DNA of 6,011 nucleotides from JABJPE01 sp036340215 (GCA_036340215.1 JAYYZF010000063.1:1-6011), one strand, 5' to 3'. Counted from the first letter of the stretch, positions 1-6,011 are shown. Notes: generated by a model from the sequence alone, not told the origin. A program made the numbers and translations.

Positions 1-2378
1 TAACAGATACAAAAGGAATAAAGCAAAAGCAAGATTATCTAAATAAAGAAGTATTCTCAGACATAGACGCATACTTTGAAAAAAAACAGAAATATGGGAT
101 AAAATACGCTAACGCTAACAATCCCGCTCAAGAATTAAAAGAGCAGCTAGATCTAACTGAAAAAGCTTATAATAGTAAAAGGGATGTAAAAGTAGTAACA
201 CTAAAAGAAATGATTTTTGTTTACTCACATACTCTTCCAGTTATTGCGTTTTTATTTAATACTATCTCAATATTTTTTGCACCTCTAACATCATTATTCA
301 ATGTGATAATCACAGTCTACGATGATATAAAGCGTAATGGCACTTCAGGCCAATACAACAAACTTTTATTAAATCTGACGATAGTAGCATCAATTATCAC
401 TGTTCTTGCTGTTGTAGCTATAGCTGGGGTATCAATTCCATTTATAGGTCCTTACATTATCGCAATATCGTCACTTATAAATGTTAGCCTTTTCGTATAC
501 AGTTTCGTAGCAGAAAGCGCAAGAGAAGAAGAAGCGACCAAGATAATGAGCTATATTGGTATAGAAAAAATCGAATTAGATAATAATAGTGTCGGTAATA
601 AGATAAAAAATTTCTTTGGATTTAAAGAACCTAGATTAACTAAAAATTGCATGCTAAAAAATCTAATAAATGCCGAAAGGCAGTTACCAGGTTTATACAA
701 TAAAGATGAAAGGCAAATTAAAATACATTTAATGAAAAGGCAGTTAAATATACTCCTTAACGAGTATCATAATGTGACATCAAATATTTCTGGATCTAAT
801 AAATTAGGTCATTTGCAAAATCTACAATGTTTAAAAAGAACTTTAGTTATCCATATGTTAACTATATTAAATGCCTATAAAGATATGGAAATATTATCAA
901 AAACAAAATTAGTTACCCAATCTGACTTTGACGATGCTTATGACAAACATTATAAGATGAATAGTGGAATTATTGATGATATAAGTATAAATTATCAAAT
1001 AGAAAAACATCCTGAATTAGCAAATGACGAAGCTTTAAAAAGCATACTAGAAACAGAGCAAAAAGTATTTAAATACACTAGACGAGAGGGAATAACATTA
1101 CCATTCGTCGTTGCATTTTTTATAGTAGTTGTTTGTGTTCACTTCCCCATAATTCCATTAGTAACAGTAGCAACTGCAACAATTATCACTGGCATCATAT
1201 TAGGAATTTATGTTTTATCTAACCTCTGCTTGAGAGCTTACGAAAGGTATGAACAAAATCTATCTAAATTACAAAGTGAAAATACAAATAAAGACACCCC
1301 TGAAGATGTACGTATGAGAGCACAGATAGAAATTAGCGATAACATATACGAGCATTTTATAACTAAATCCCCCTATGAAATAACTAAAGAGGATGCAGAT
1401 AAAATTGTTTTCTGGTCTAAAAATTGGCGAGTAAAGGGCGGTAAATCTCAAGACCGTATTGTAAAACGCGCTTTTTTGATCAGCTATAATCCCAAAATAG
1501 CTGCGTCTCCTCTTAGTGAAGAGACAATAGAGCAACTAGATAAAATCAAATCTTTGGCAAATAATGATAAACTAGAAGTAATATCTGGGGACTTATACGA
1601 AGCAGCGAAAGAAATTAAAACTAAGTGTAGTGAGACTTTTGAAGATGGTGAACTTATAGAATATGCAGATATAGTTATAAACACTTACACCGAACAGCAA
1701 AAACCACGCCCAGAAAATATAGAACAAGATACAGCTAAAGTAACAAACACACAAAACAAAAGCGCTACTAAAAGTGAACAATCTTTTAGAATAAAAGGTG
1801 AAGAGAAATCATTAATTAATGAGGAAAAAATAAAATTAGCTCAGAAAAACATAAAAAATGCTTTAAATAGAAATGATAATAAACATTTAACTAAAGATGA
1901 TTTAGTAACTCTTTTTGCATGTAGTGACACTGAAACTATCTACACTGTAATAAAAGAAATAAGGGCTAAAGCGGGACTTGATAACTCATCTTTTCCAAAT
2001 AAGACCCCAAGCTTAGCAGAGATATTTAAATTACTTTTGTCTGATAAGGATGGCAATATCCTTAATCCTGAAAAAATCAGAACTAATGAGTGGCTAAAAA
2101 GCTTTAGAAGTCCGAAGTTTATTCTTGGTTTTGAGAGAAGACACCCAGAAAAGTTTGCAAGCTGCTTAAAACAAAGAGATGGAGATAAATATATTTTTCA
2201 TGATTTAATAGAAAGCTCGCAAAATTTATCTGAACAAGGTTATAGGCGTATTTTACCTGGAATAAAATTAGATAATACACAAAAACAACAATTCCACAAT
2301 ATCCTTAAAAACATGAACATAGGAAATAGTAAAAAAGTAGAAAAAAGTGCTCGTAACGCACCTGATGAAAAAATATAA
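1..2378 (+). CDS. Unrecognised multi-pass membrane protein with long soluble C-terminal region (5' end outside window)
   Basis: The frame is open from the left edge, so this gene is 5'-truncated. The first in-frame ATG, at 210, lies inside a hydrophobic segment and is not the likely start; 69 mostly polar residues are readable before it. Numbering from that ATG, hydrophobic stretches occur at about 1-37, 52-100 and 295-341. Each is long enough for two closely apposed membrane segments, and the last two have prolines near the middle. A soluble domain (about 101-294) separates the second and third. After the third come a charged region (about 350-490), a Lys/Glu/Thr/Asn/Gln-rich linker (about 493-540) and a probably helical domain (about 541-705). 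That last domain contains EF-hand-like loops at 553-564 and 610-621, and a weaker one near 655-666. The positive-inside rule suggests cytoplasmic N and C termini. The downstream neighbour is a shorter paralog. No enzyme motif or signal peptide was recognised and the family is unknown to me. The CDS call is strong; the function is unassigned. Confidence 0.9.
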   Translation, partial: TDTKGIKQKQDYLNKEVFSDIDAYFEKKQKYGIKYANANNPAQELKEQLDLTEKAYNSKRDVKVVTLKEMIFVYSHTLPVIAFLFNTISIFFAPLTSLFNVIITVYDDIKRNGTSGQYNKLLLNLTIVASIITVLAVVAIAGVSIPFIGPYIIAISSLINVSLFVYSFVAESAREEEATKIMSYIGIEKIELDNNSVGNKIKNFFGFKEPRLTKNCMLKNLINAERQLPGLYNKDERQIKIHLMKRQLNILLNEYHNVTSNISGSNKLGHLQNLQCLKRTLVIHMLTILNAYKDMEILSKTKLVTQSDFDDAYDKHYKMNSGIIDDISINYQIEKHPELANDEALKSILETEQKVFKYTRREGITLPFVVAFFIVVVCVHFPIIPLVTVATATIITGIILGIYVLSNLCLRAYERYEQNLSKLQSENTNKDTPEDVRMRAQIEISDNIYEHFITKSPYEITKEDADKIVFWSKNWRVKGGKSQDRIVKRAFLISYNPKIAASPLSEETIEQLDKIKSLANNDKLEVISGDLYEAAKEIKTKCSETFEDGELIEYADIVINTYTEQQKPRPENIEQDTAKVTNTQNKSATKSEQSFRIKGEEKSLINEEKIKLAQKNIKNALNRNDNKHLTKDDLVTLFACSDTETIYTVIKEIRAKAGLDNSSFPNKTPSLAEIFKLLLSDKDGNILNPEKIRTNEWLKSFRSPKFILGFERRHPEKFASCLKQRDGDKYIFHDLIESSQNLSEQGYRRILPGIKLDNTQKQQFHNILKNMNIGNSKKVEKSARNAPDEKI
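676..746 (+). repeat. Two in-frame copies of an 11-bp direct repeat
   Basis: AAAGGCAGTTA occurs at 676-686 and again at 736-746, exactly 60 bp (20 codons) apart and in the same reading frame. A related GAAAGGCAAATTA lies between them. The protein reads ERQL, ERQI and KRQL at about residues 156-159, 167-170 and 176-179. This may be a small internal amplification or a repeating helical surface in the soluble domain. It could also be coincidence in AT-rich, Lys/Arg/Gln-rich coding sequence. Confidence 0.4.
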
Positions 2379-2399
2379 ACAAATATAATTCAACATGAT

Positions 2400-2429
2400 A
2401 CAACAAATTAAATAAATTTGTACTATAAT
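2400..2429 (+). promoter_or_regulatory. Putative sigma-70-type promoter for the second membrane-protein gene
   Basis: A perfect -10 consensus TATAAT lies at 2424-2429. The -35 is weak: ACAACA at 2400-2405 matches three of six consensus positions (the ACA half) at an 18-bp spacing. Initiation would fall near 2436 and give a leader of roughly 20-25 bases that includes the Shine-Dalgarno. A second TATAAT at 2384-2389 has no better -35. In DNA this AT-rich, TATAAT-like strings are common, so the call rests mainly on position, just upstream of a gene with a strong ribosome binding site. The gene might instead, or also, be read through from its upstream paralog. Confidence 0.4.
2403..2421. repeat. 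Perfect 7-bp inverted repeat in the intergenic region, possible operator
   Basis: ACAAATT (2403-2409) and AATTTGT (2415-2421) are perfect inverted copies around a 5-base AAATA spacer. The palindrome ends two bases before a consensus TATAAT box and covers the region where the -35 and spacer would fall, a usual place for a repressor operator. The arms are AT-rich and no T-run follows, so it does not look like an intrinsic terminator for the upstream gene. Its role as an operator is inferred from position only. AT-rich palindromes also arise by chance in DNA of this composition. Confidence 0.35.
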
Positions 2430-2447
2430 TAAAATAACAAAAGCTCT

Positions 2448-2453
2448 GGAGAG
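2448..2453 (+). promoter_or_regulatory. Shine-Dalgarno site that decides the TTG start
   Basis: GGAGAG precedes the TTG at 2459-2461, with 7 bases between GGAG and the start codon. An in-frame TAA (2456-2458) sits immediately before the TTG, so no earlier start is possible. The next in-frame ATG is at residue 30 (2546). The good spacing makes TTG initiation the best-supported choice. Confidence 0.75.
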
Positions 2454-2458
2454 ATTAA

Positions 2459-3961
2459 TTGAGAAATATTAGCAACTTAAAGGAACAGCTTGTAAATGAT
2501 AAGTTTACGAAAATAGAAGAAGCGCAAGAAAAAATTTTTGGCGACATGAAAATAAGTGCTGCTGATGTCAGAGAGTTTTCAACTACAAAAGCTATTTTTA
2601 AACCTAAGTTATACGACAAAGCAAAAAATAGTATTAATAATATCAGCGAAATAATTCAAGATCTTGATGAATTAAGCCTAATTGAAATAGACGCTATTTC
2701 AACCCAAATGAGACGCGCAAGACAATTGAATAAAATTAAAGAAGATAGAGAAGTAGAGAGTATCTATGATGCTTTATTTATATTGGCACAAATTATACCA
2801 GCTCTTGGTTTGATTAGTGGTGCAATCTTGTTTACGAATATTTTTCTTGTGCCATTAGTTATTATGTTATATTGCTTATTATACTTAACAAATAATATTA
2901 AAGTTGATGGTTTTTTTAATAGTAAAAACACCTGGCTTTTTTTGACTTTTACACTATCAGTAGTTCTGAGTGCATTGGCTATAAGTGTTTTTACTGGGGT
3001 TCTTACTCAAATATCTCCATTTATATTTCCAACTGTTGCTCTAATTAATGTTGTATTATTTGTTTACGCATCGTATAGAGAAATAATTAGAGATAGGGTT
3101 GCGACAGATTACTCAAAAGTAAAAATAAATTATGTTATTGATGCATATTTTAAACAGCGACTAGATGAACATAAAGTAATGCATCTGTTCCCAAAATATT
3201 TTAAAAAATCCCTAATATCAGATAACAGTGAAAACAAAGAAGATGATCTAATAATTGCCAAATCTCAGGTTATAAGGTATTTTATGCAATCGATACTTCG
3301 TGAATCATGTAATAATATTAGAACTATTAAAGCACCATGGACTAAAATTAGTTATGTGCGAATTATGAGAAAAAATATAAAAGAAATAGCAGTAAATATA
3401 ATACTTTCTGAATTAAAAAAATTAAATAATCAGCTTGACCCAGAGTTATTACCAAATTTAAAAAAATTTTGTAGTGGCAAGGATGATAAAAAGATAATTA
3501 AGTATTTTACTGATAATGGTATTGAAGTAAAAACTATGAGAGATTCTTATAGAGACGACCTTGTCTATAAAAATTTTAAATCAGCTGAAAGTAAAATAAG
3601 AAAATATTTATATAGAGATATTCCTTACTATATCTTCAATGTATCTTTAATTACAATATCTATATTGATTGCAATTCCTTTCATACCAATCACTCTTAAC
3701 GCAGGTTTAATGATAACTATTGCCTCGTTAGTAGCATCCTACGCTATTATAAATATTTGTCTGAGGATAAAAGATTACTTTTATCCCAAATCAAGTGAAC
3801 ATTTGTTTACAAGCATAGATTTAATGAACTCTATGAGACTAATGATACCAGATGAAAGTCTAGTTCCAGATAATATAGAAAGATATGTTAATGAAAAAAA
3901 ACATGAGCGCATACCAGATGACTCTCCAAAATCTGGAGTAACACCCAAAAGAAAAAATTAG
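2459..3961 (+). CDS. Unrecognised six-segment membrane protein, shorter paralog of the upstream gene
   Basis: This 500-residue protein starts at TTG, supported by GGAG seven bases upstream and an in-frame stop directly before it. Residues 1-102 are polar, helical and charged. Hydrophobic stretches follow at about 104-144, 158-206 and 388-434, each probably a pair of membrane segments with a very short turn. A soluble domain lies at about 207-378 and a charged tail at 440-500. It resembles the upstream protein throughout. LINVVLFVY (195-203) matches LINVSLFVY there, KIRKYLYRD matches KVFKYTRRE, and NICLR matches NLCLR. Residues 379-480 align to 285-386 of the neighbour without gaps. It lacks the neighbour's long C-terminal extension, having only 20 residues beyond the alignable part. 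Six hydrophobic segments are too few for typical Wzx or Wzy proteins. Function is unassigned. Its TAG stop overlaps the stop of the opposing rmlD. Confidence 0.9.
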   Translation: MRNISNLKEQLVNDKFTKIEEAQEKIFGDMKISAADVREFSTTKAIFKPKLYDKAKNSINNISEIIQDLDELSLIEIDAISTQMRRARQLNKIKEDREVESIYDALFILAQIIPALGLISGAILFTNIFLVPLVIMLYCLLYLTNNIKVDGFFNSKNTWLFLTFTLSVVLSALAISVFTGVLTQISPFIFPTVALINVVLFVYASYREIIRDRVATDYSKVKINYVIDAYFKQRLDEHKVMHLFPKYFKKSLISDNSENKEDDLIIAKSQVIRYFMQSILRESCNNIRTIKAPWTKISYVRIMRKNIKEIAVNIILSELKKLNNQLDPELLPNLKKFCSGKDDKKIIKYFTDNGIEVKTMRDSYRDDLVYKNFKSAESKIRKYLYRDIPYYIFNVSLITISILIAIPFIPITLNAGLMITIASLVASYAIINICLRIKDYFYPKSSEHLFTSIDLMNSMRLMIPDESLVPDNIERYVNEKKHERIPDDSPKSGVTPKRKN

Positions 3962-4791
3962 AATATCAGCTCTTCTTCTCGTAACATTTTCTCAAGGCTA
4001 GCTTGCCAATGAGGAATACTTAGACCAAACGTATTTTTTATTTTTGAGGTATTTAAAACACTATAAGCTGGTCTTGGAGCCTTTGTTGGGTAAGAATCAG
4101 TATCTATTGGTAGTACTTTACATTGCACATTTGCAATACGCATTATCCTCTCAGCAAATTCAAACCAAGAACATTGCCCCTCATTACTATAATGATAAAT
4201 CCCTCCACTAGTAGCTTCTAACTGCGGTAAAATAGCAACGATTGCTTCGGCTAAATCACCAGCATAAGTTGGGCTTCCTAGTTGGTCGCAAACAACATTT
4301 ATAGACTTACGCTGTTGGCCAAGATTTAACATTGTTTTAACAAAGTTACTATTATATTTAGAATAGAGCCAGGACGTTCTAATAACTATAGAGTTTGATG
4401 AGTTTTTCAAAATAGCCTGCTCACCAGATAGTTTAGTTTTACCATAAATACTCTTTGGTATAGTAGTATCAAACTCTTTATATGGCATATCATTATCGCC
4501 AGAAAACACATAATCTGTGGAAATATGAATAACTTTAGCACCAGTATTAGCTAAATTAAGTGGGCCATAATGGTTTATGAGCTCTGCCTTGTCTTGTTCA
4601 TCTTCAGCCTTATCAACAGCAGTATAAGCTGCGCAATTGATTATTGTATCAATTTTTTTATTATTGACGAAGTTTAGTACTGCAAATGCATCTGTTAGGT
4701 CTAATTCTTCAATATCAGTAAATATGGCTTGGGGCAATAAATTACGTAGATGTTGACCTAATTGCCCTTTACTACCTGTAACTAATAACAT
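3958..4791 (-). CDS. rmlD: dTDP-4-dehydrorhamnose reductase RmlD
   Basis: RmlD performs the last step of dTDP-L-rhamnose synthesis, the NAD(P)H-dependent reduction of dTDP-4-dehydro-L-rhamnose, in the cytoplasm. The 277-residue protein is near the usual length and is an extended short-chain dehydrogenase. The nucleotide-binding loop TGSKGQLG is at 5-12. INCAAYTAVDKAE (51-63), STDYVFSG (91-98) and the catalytic YGKTK (Tyr116, Lys120) follow, then RTSWLYS (138-144), the DQLGSPT segment (169-175) and the substrate-region PTKAPRPAYSVL (235-246). The ATG is preceded by AGGAG (4801-4805 on the + strand) at a 9-base spacing, and the first 20 bases overlap the end of rmlC. It is therefore the last visible gene of an rmlA-rmlC-rmlD operon. 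Its stop shares the TTAG at 3958-3961 with the converging membrane-protein gene, leaving no intergenic terminator. All expected active-site motifs are present. Confidence 0.96.
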   Translation of the reverse strand: MLLVTGSKGQLGQHLRNLLPQAIFTDIEELDLTDAFAVLNFVNNKKIDTIINCAAYTAVDKAEDEQDKAELINHYGPLNLANTGAKVIHISTDYVFSGDNDMPYKEFDTTIPKSIYGKTKLSGEQAILKNSSNSIVIRTSWLYSKYNSNFVKTMLNLGQQRKSINVVCDQLGSPTYAGDLAEAIVAILPQLEATSGGIYHYSNEGQCSWFEFAERIMRIANVQCKVLPIDTDSYPTKAPRPAYSVLNTSKIKNTFGLSIPHWQASLEKMLREEELIF

Positions 4792-5320
4792 CTTGGAACT
4801 CTCCTGCAGATCTATCCTTATCAGAAACTAGTATATCTTTTTTTGGTACCATCCAGTCAATACCTAGAGATGGATCATCATAACGAACACTTATTTCAGA
4901 TGCCTTATCATAAAAATTATCACATTTATAAGAAAAAATACAAAATTCACTTAAAACGGAAAAGCCATGTAAAAATCCCTTAGGTATAAAAAGCTGGCGT
5001 TTATTCTCTGCAGAAAGCTCAACGGCAACATGATGCCCATAGGTTGGCGAACCATGCCTAAAATCAACTGCCACATCTAAAACTCGCCCCTCAAGAACTC
5101 TTACTAGCTTTGCCTGAGCAAAGTCACCTGTTTGACAATGTAAACCTCTCACGACACCGTAACGTGATTTTGATTCATTATCTTGCACAAATTCTATCTC
5201 GCAGATATTAGTTGCAAAATCCTTTTTGTTAAAGCTTTCAAAAAAGTAGCCTCTTTCATCACTCATAATACGAGGCTCTATAATAAAAACATCAGCTATA
5301 TGTGTTTTCTGAATATACAT
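4772..5320 (-). CDS. rmlC: dTDP-4-dehydrorhamnose 3,5-epimerase RmlC
   Basis: RmlC epimerises C3 and C5 of dTDP-4-dehydro-6-deoxyglucose, the third step of the rhamnose pathway. It is a cytoplasmic cupin enzyme, normally dimeric. The 182-residue length is typical. Visible family motifs are DERGYFFESF (21-30), FVQDNESKS (44-52), RGLHCQ (58-63, with the expected catalytic His61), KLVRVLEGRVLDVAVD (71-86), LSAENKRQLFIPKGFLHGF (102-120), YKCDNFY (131-137, including a likely active-site Tyr131) and SDKD (166-169, with Asp169 the probable partner of the His). RGLHCQ has Cys where many homologs have Tyr or Phe, a minor variation. GAGG (5327-5330 on the + strand) sits 6 bases before the ATG. The start lies 29 bp inside rmlA and the end 20 bp inside rmlD, indicating translational coupling in one operon. 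Confidence 0.96.
   Translation of the reverse strand: MYIQKTHIADVFIIEPRIMSDERGYFFESFNKKDFATNICEIEFVQDNESKSRYGVVRGLHCQTGDFAQAKLVRVLEGRVLDVAVDFRHGSPTYGHHVAVELSAENKRQLFIPKGFLHGFSVLSEFCIFSYKCDNFYDKASEISVRYDDPSLGIDWMVPKKDILVSDKDRSAGEFQDVISYR
4801..4805 (-). promoter_or_regulatory. Shine-Dalgarno of rmlD, inside the rmlC coding sequence
   Basis: On the - strand AGGAG lies 9 bases before the rmlD ATG (4789-4791). It falls within the last codons of rmlC. This supports the chosen rmlD start and the 20-bp gene overlap. Confidence 0.65.
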
Positions 5321-6011
5321 TCACATCCTCAATTGTTTTCTCTAAATAAGCTTGGTAATGAGGTAGTTTGATCGTTGATATAATGGATATAAGCTGTTCA
5401 ACTGTAATAAAACCCATACGAAAAGCAACTTCTTCTAAACATGCTATTTTTAAACCCTGGCGCTTTTCTATCATGTGAACAAAATTAGATGCATCCAATA
5501 AAGATTCATGTGTACCTGCATCGAGCCACGCATTACCTCTTCCCATAGCAAGAGCATTTAGTCGGCCCTCTTTAAGATAAAGATTATTAAGATCTGTGAT
5601 TTCTAATTCACCCCGAGCGGATGGCTTAAGTGATTTTGCTTTTTCTGCGACATCATTTGGATAAAAATATAAACCAACTGAGGCATAGTTTGATTTAGGA
5701 TTCTGAGGCTTTTCTTCAATAGATAAAACATTAAAATCATTATCGAATTCTACTACTCCAAAACGGCTCGGGTCTGGAACATGGTAAGTAAGAATATTTG
5801 CTTTATTTTTTGCAGTTGCCGCTAATTGACTCTGCAATATTCTGAGTTTTTCCCCCATGTAAAATATATTATCCCCTAATATCAAGCTGACATTATCATT
5901 ACCAATAAAGTCATCCCCAAGTATCAAAGCCTCGGCAATTCCATTTGGTTGCTCTTGCACTTTGTACTCTAATCTCAATCCTAGCTGCGATCCATCTCCG
6001 AGTAATCTTTC
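5292..6011 (-). CDS. rmlA: Glucose-1-phosphate thymidylyltransferase RmlA (5' end outside window)
   Basis: RmlA joins glucose-1-phosphate and dTTP to give dTDP-glucose, the first committed step of dTDP-rhamnose synthesis. The visible 239 residues correspond to roughly residue 65 onward of the usual 290-residue enzyme. The frame is open through the right edge (LLGDGSQLG just inside it), so the N-terminal nucleotide-binding loop GGxGTRL lies outside. Visible motifs are EQPNGIAEA, LILGDNIFY with the metal-binding Asp, TYHVPDPSRFGVVEFD, SIEEKPQNPKSNYA, GLYFYPNDV, KPSARGELEITDLN, and GRGNAWLDAGTHESLLDASNF. The TTG at 5976-5978 is simply the Leu of this motif run, not a start. After the metal-binding Asp the loop reads MGEKL, where many homologs have a Gly-rich sequence. 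The last 29 bp overlap rmlC, so the final residues are encoded by sequence shared with the rmlC start. Any promoter and the expected rmlB lie to the right, if present. Confidence 0.95.
   Translation of the reverse strand, partial: ERLLGDGSQLGLRLEYKVQEQPNGIAEALILGDDFIGNDNVSLILGDNIFYMGEKLRILQSQLAATAKNKANILTYHVPDPSRFGVVEFDNDFNVLSIEEKPQNPKSNYASVGLYFYPNDVAEKAKSLKPSARGELEITDLNNLYLKEGRLNALAMGRGNAWLDAGTHESLLDASNFVHMIEKRQGLKIACLEEVAFRMGFITVEQLISIISTIKLPHYQAYLEKTIEDVNVYSENTYS
5327..5330 (-). promoter_or_regulatory. Shine-Dalgarno of rmlC, inside the rmlA coding sequence
   Basis: On the - strand GAGG lies 6 bases before the rmlC ATG (5318-5320), within the final codons of rmlA. It supports this ATG, which also matches the usual N-terminus of the family (an Ile/Lys/Thr start leading into the DERG motif). 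Confidence 0.65.

Noticed and set aside
1269..1781. Open frames on the - strand at 1269-1535, 1484-1684 and 1593-1781
   Set aside because: They lie entirely within the long + strand membrane-protein gene and overlap one another. They give low-complexity Phe/Ser/Ile/Cys-rich peptides typical of antisense shadows of Lys-rich coding DNA.
2911..2943. T7 tracts at 2911-2917 and 2937-2943, and A8 at 79-86 and 3894-3901, as phase-variation tracts
   Set aside because: Runs of 7-8 A or T are expected in DNA this AT-rich. The reading frames are intact across them and they are not near a start.
3894..3936. Inverted repeat CCAGAT-N11-ATCTGG (3914-3919 and 3931-3936) followed on the - strand by a T8 run (3894-3901), a possible terminator for rmlD
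   Set aside because: The stem is only 6 bp with an 11-base loop, and the T-run begins 12 bases after it rather than directly. This is not a convincing intrinsic terminator, and on the + strand there is no T-run at all.
210..3961. Possibility that the two membrane proteins are O-antigen flippase, polymerase or chain-length regulator because they adjoin the rml genes
   Set aside because: They have about six hydrophobic segments with large soluble domains, unlike Wzx/Wzy (usually 10 or more spans) or Wzz (two terminal spans). They are also on the opposite strand from the rml operon.
5183..5371. 62-codon open frame on the + strand
   Set aside because: It is antisense to rmlC and rmlA, whose family motifs are clear. 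No ribosome site or protein motif supports it.
5292..5978. rmlA starting at the TTG codon at 5976-5978
   Set aside because: The frame stays open to the right edge, and the 11 upstream codons encode the conserved LLGDGSQLG motif. The gene therefore continues outside the window.

Overview
The window is AT-rich DNA that looks bacterial and Gram-negative. It carries two tandem, unrecognised multi-pass membrane proteins on the + strand (1-3961). They run tail-to-tail into a dTDP-L-rhamnose operon on the - strand (3958-6011). AT-rich codon use, Shine-Dalgarno sites, a TTG start and a rhamnose pathway are all visible. A host-associated gammaproteobacterium (Francisella/Legionella-like) would fit, but this is a low-confidence guess because nothing here is diagnostic of a genus.

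Left part. A large CDS enters from the left edge, already open at base 1, and ends at 2378. An 80-bp gap (2379-2458) holds a TATAAT box, a perfect 7-bp inverted repeat and a strong Shine-Dalgarno. These lead to a 500-residue CDS (2459-3961) that must start at TTG, because an in-frame TAA lies directly before it. The two proteins appear to be divergent paralogs. Both have four hydrophobic segments in two tight hairpins, a soluble domain of about 180-190 residues, and a third hairpin that aligns without gaps. The first protein carries about 335 extra C-terminal residues, including three segments that resemble degenerate EF-hand loops. I do not recognise the family and assign no function.

Right part. 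On the - strand, in transcription order, lie rmlA (glucose-1-phosphate thymidylyltransferase, 5' end outside the window), rmlC (dTDP-4-dehydrorhamnose 3,5-epimerase) and rmlD (dTDP-4-dehydrorhamnose reductase). Consecutive genes overlap by 29 and 20 bp, so they are almost certainly co-transcribed from a promoter beyond the right edge. Together with an RmlB dehydratase, not seen here, they would convert glucose-1-phosphate to dTDP-L-rhamnose, normally used for O-antigen, capsule or other surface glycans. rmlD shares four bases (TTAG) with the stop of the second membrane gene, so there is no intergenic terminator between the converging units. The rml genes are visibly less AT-rich than the membrane-protein pair, which suggests this junction is also a compositional boundary.

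No tRNA, rRNA, CRISPR array or insertion sequence was seen, and no stretch over 300 bases lacks a gene.
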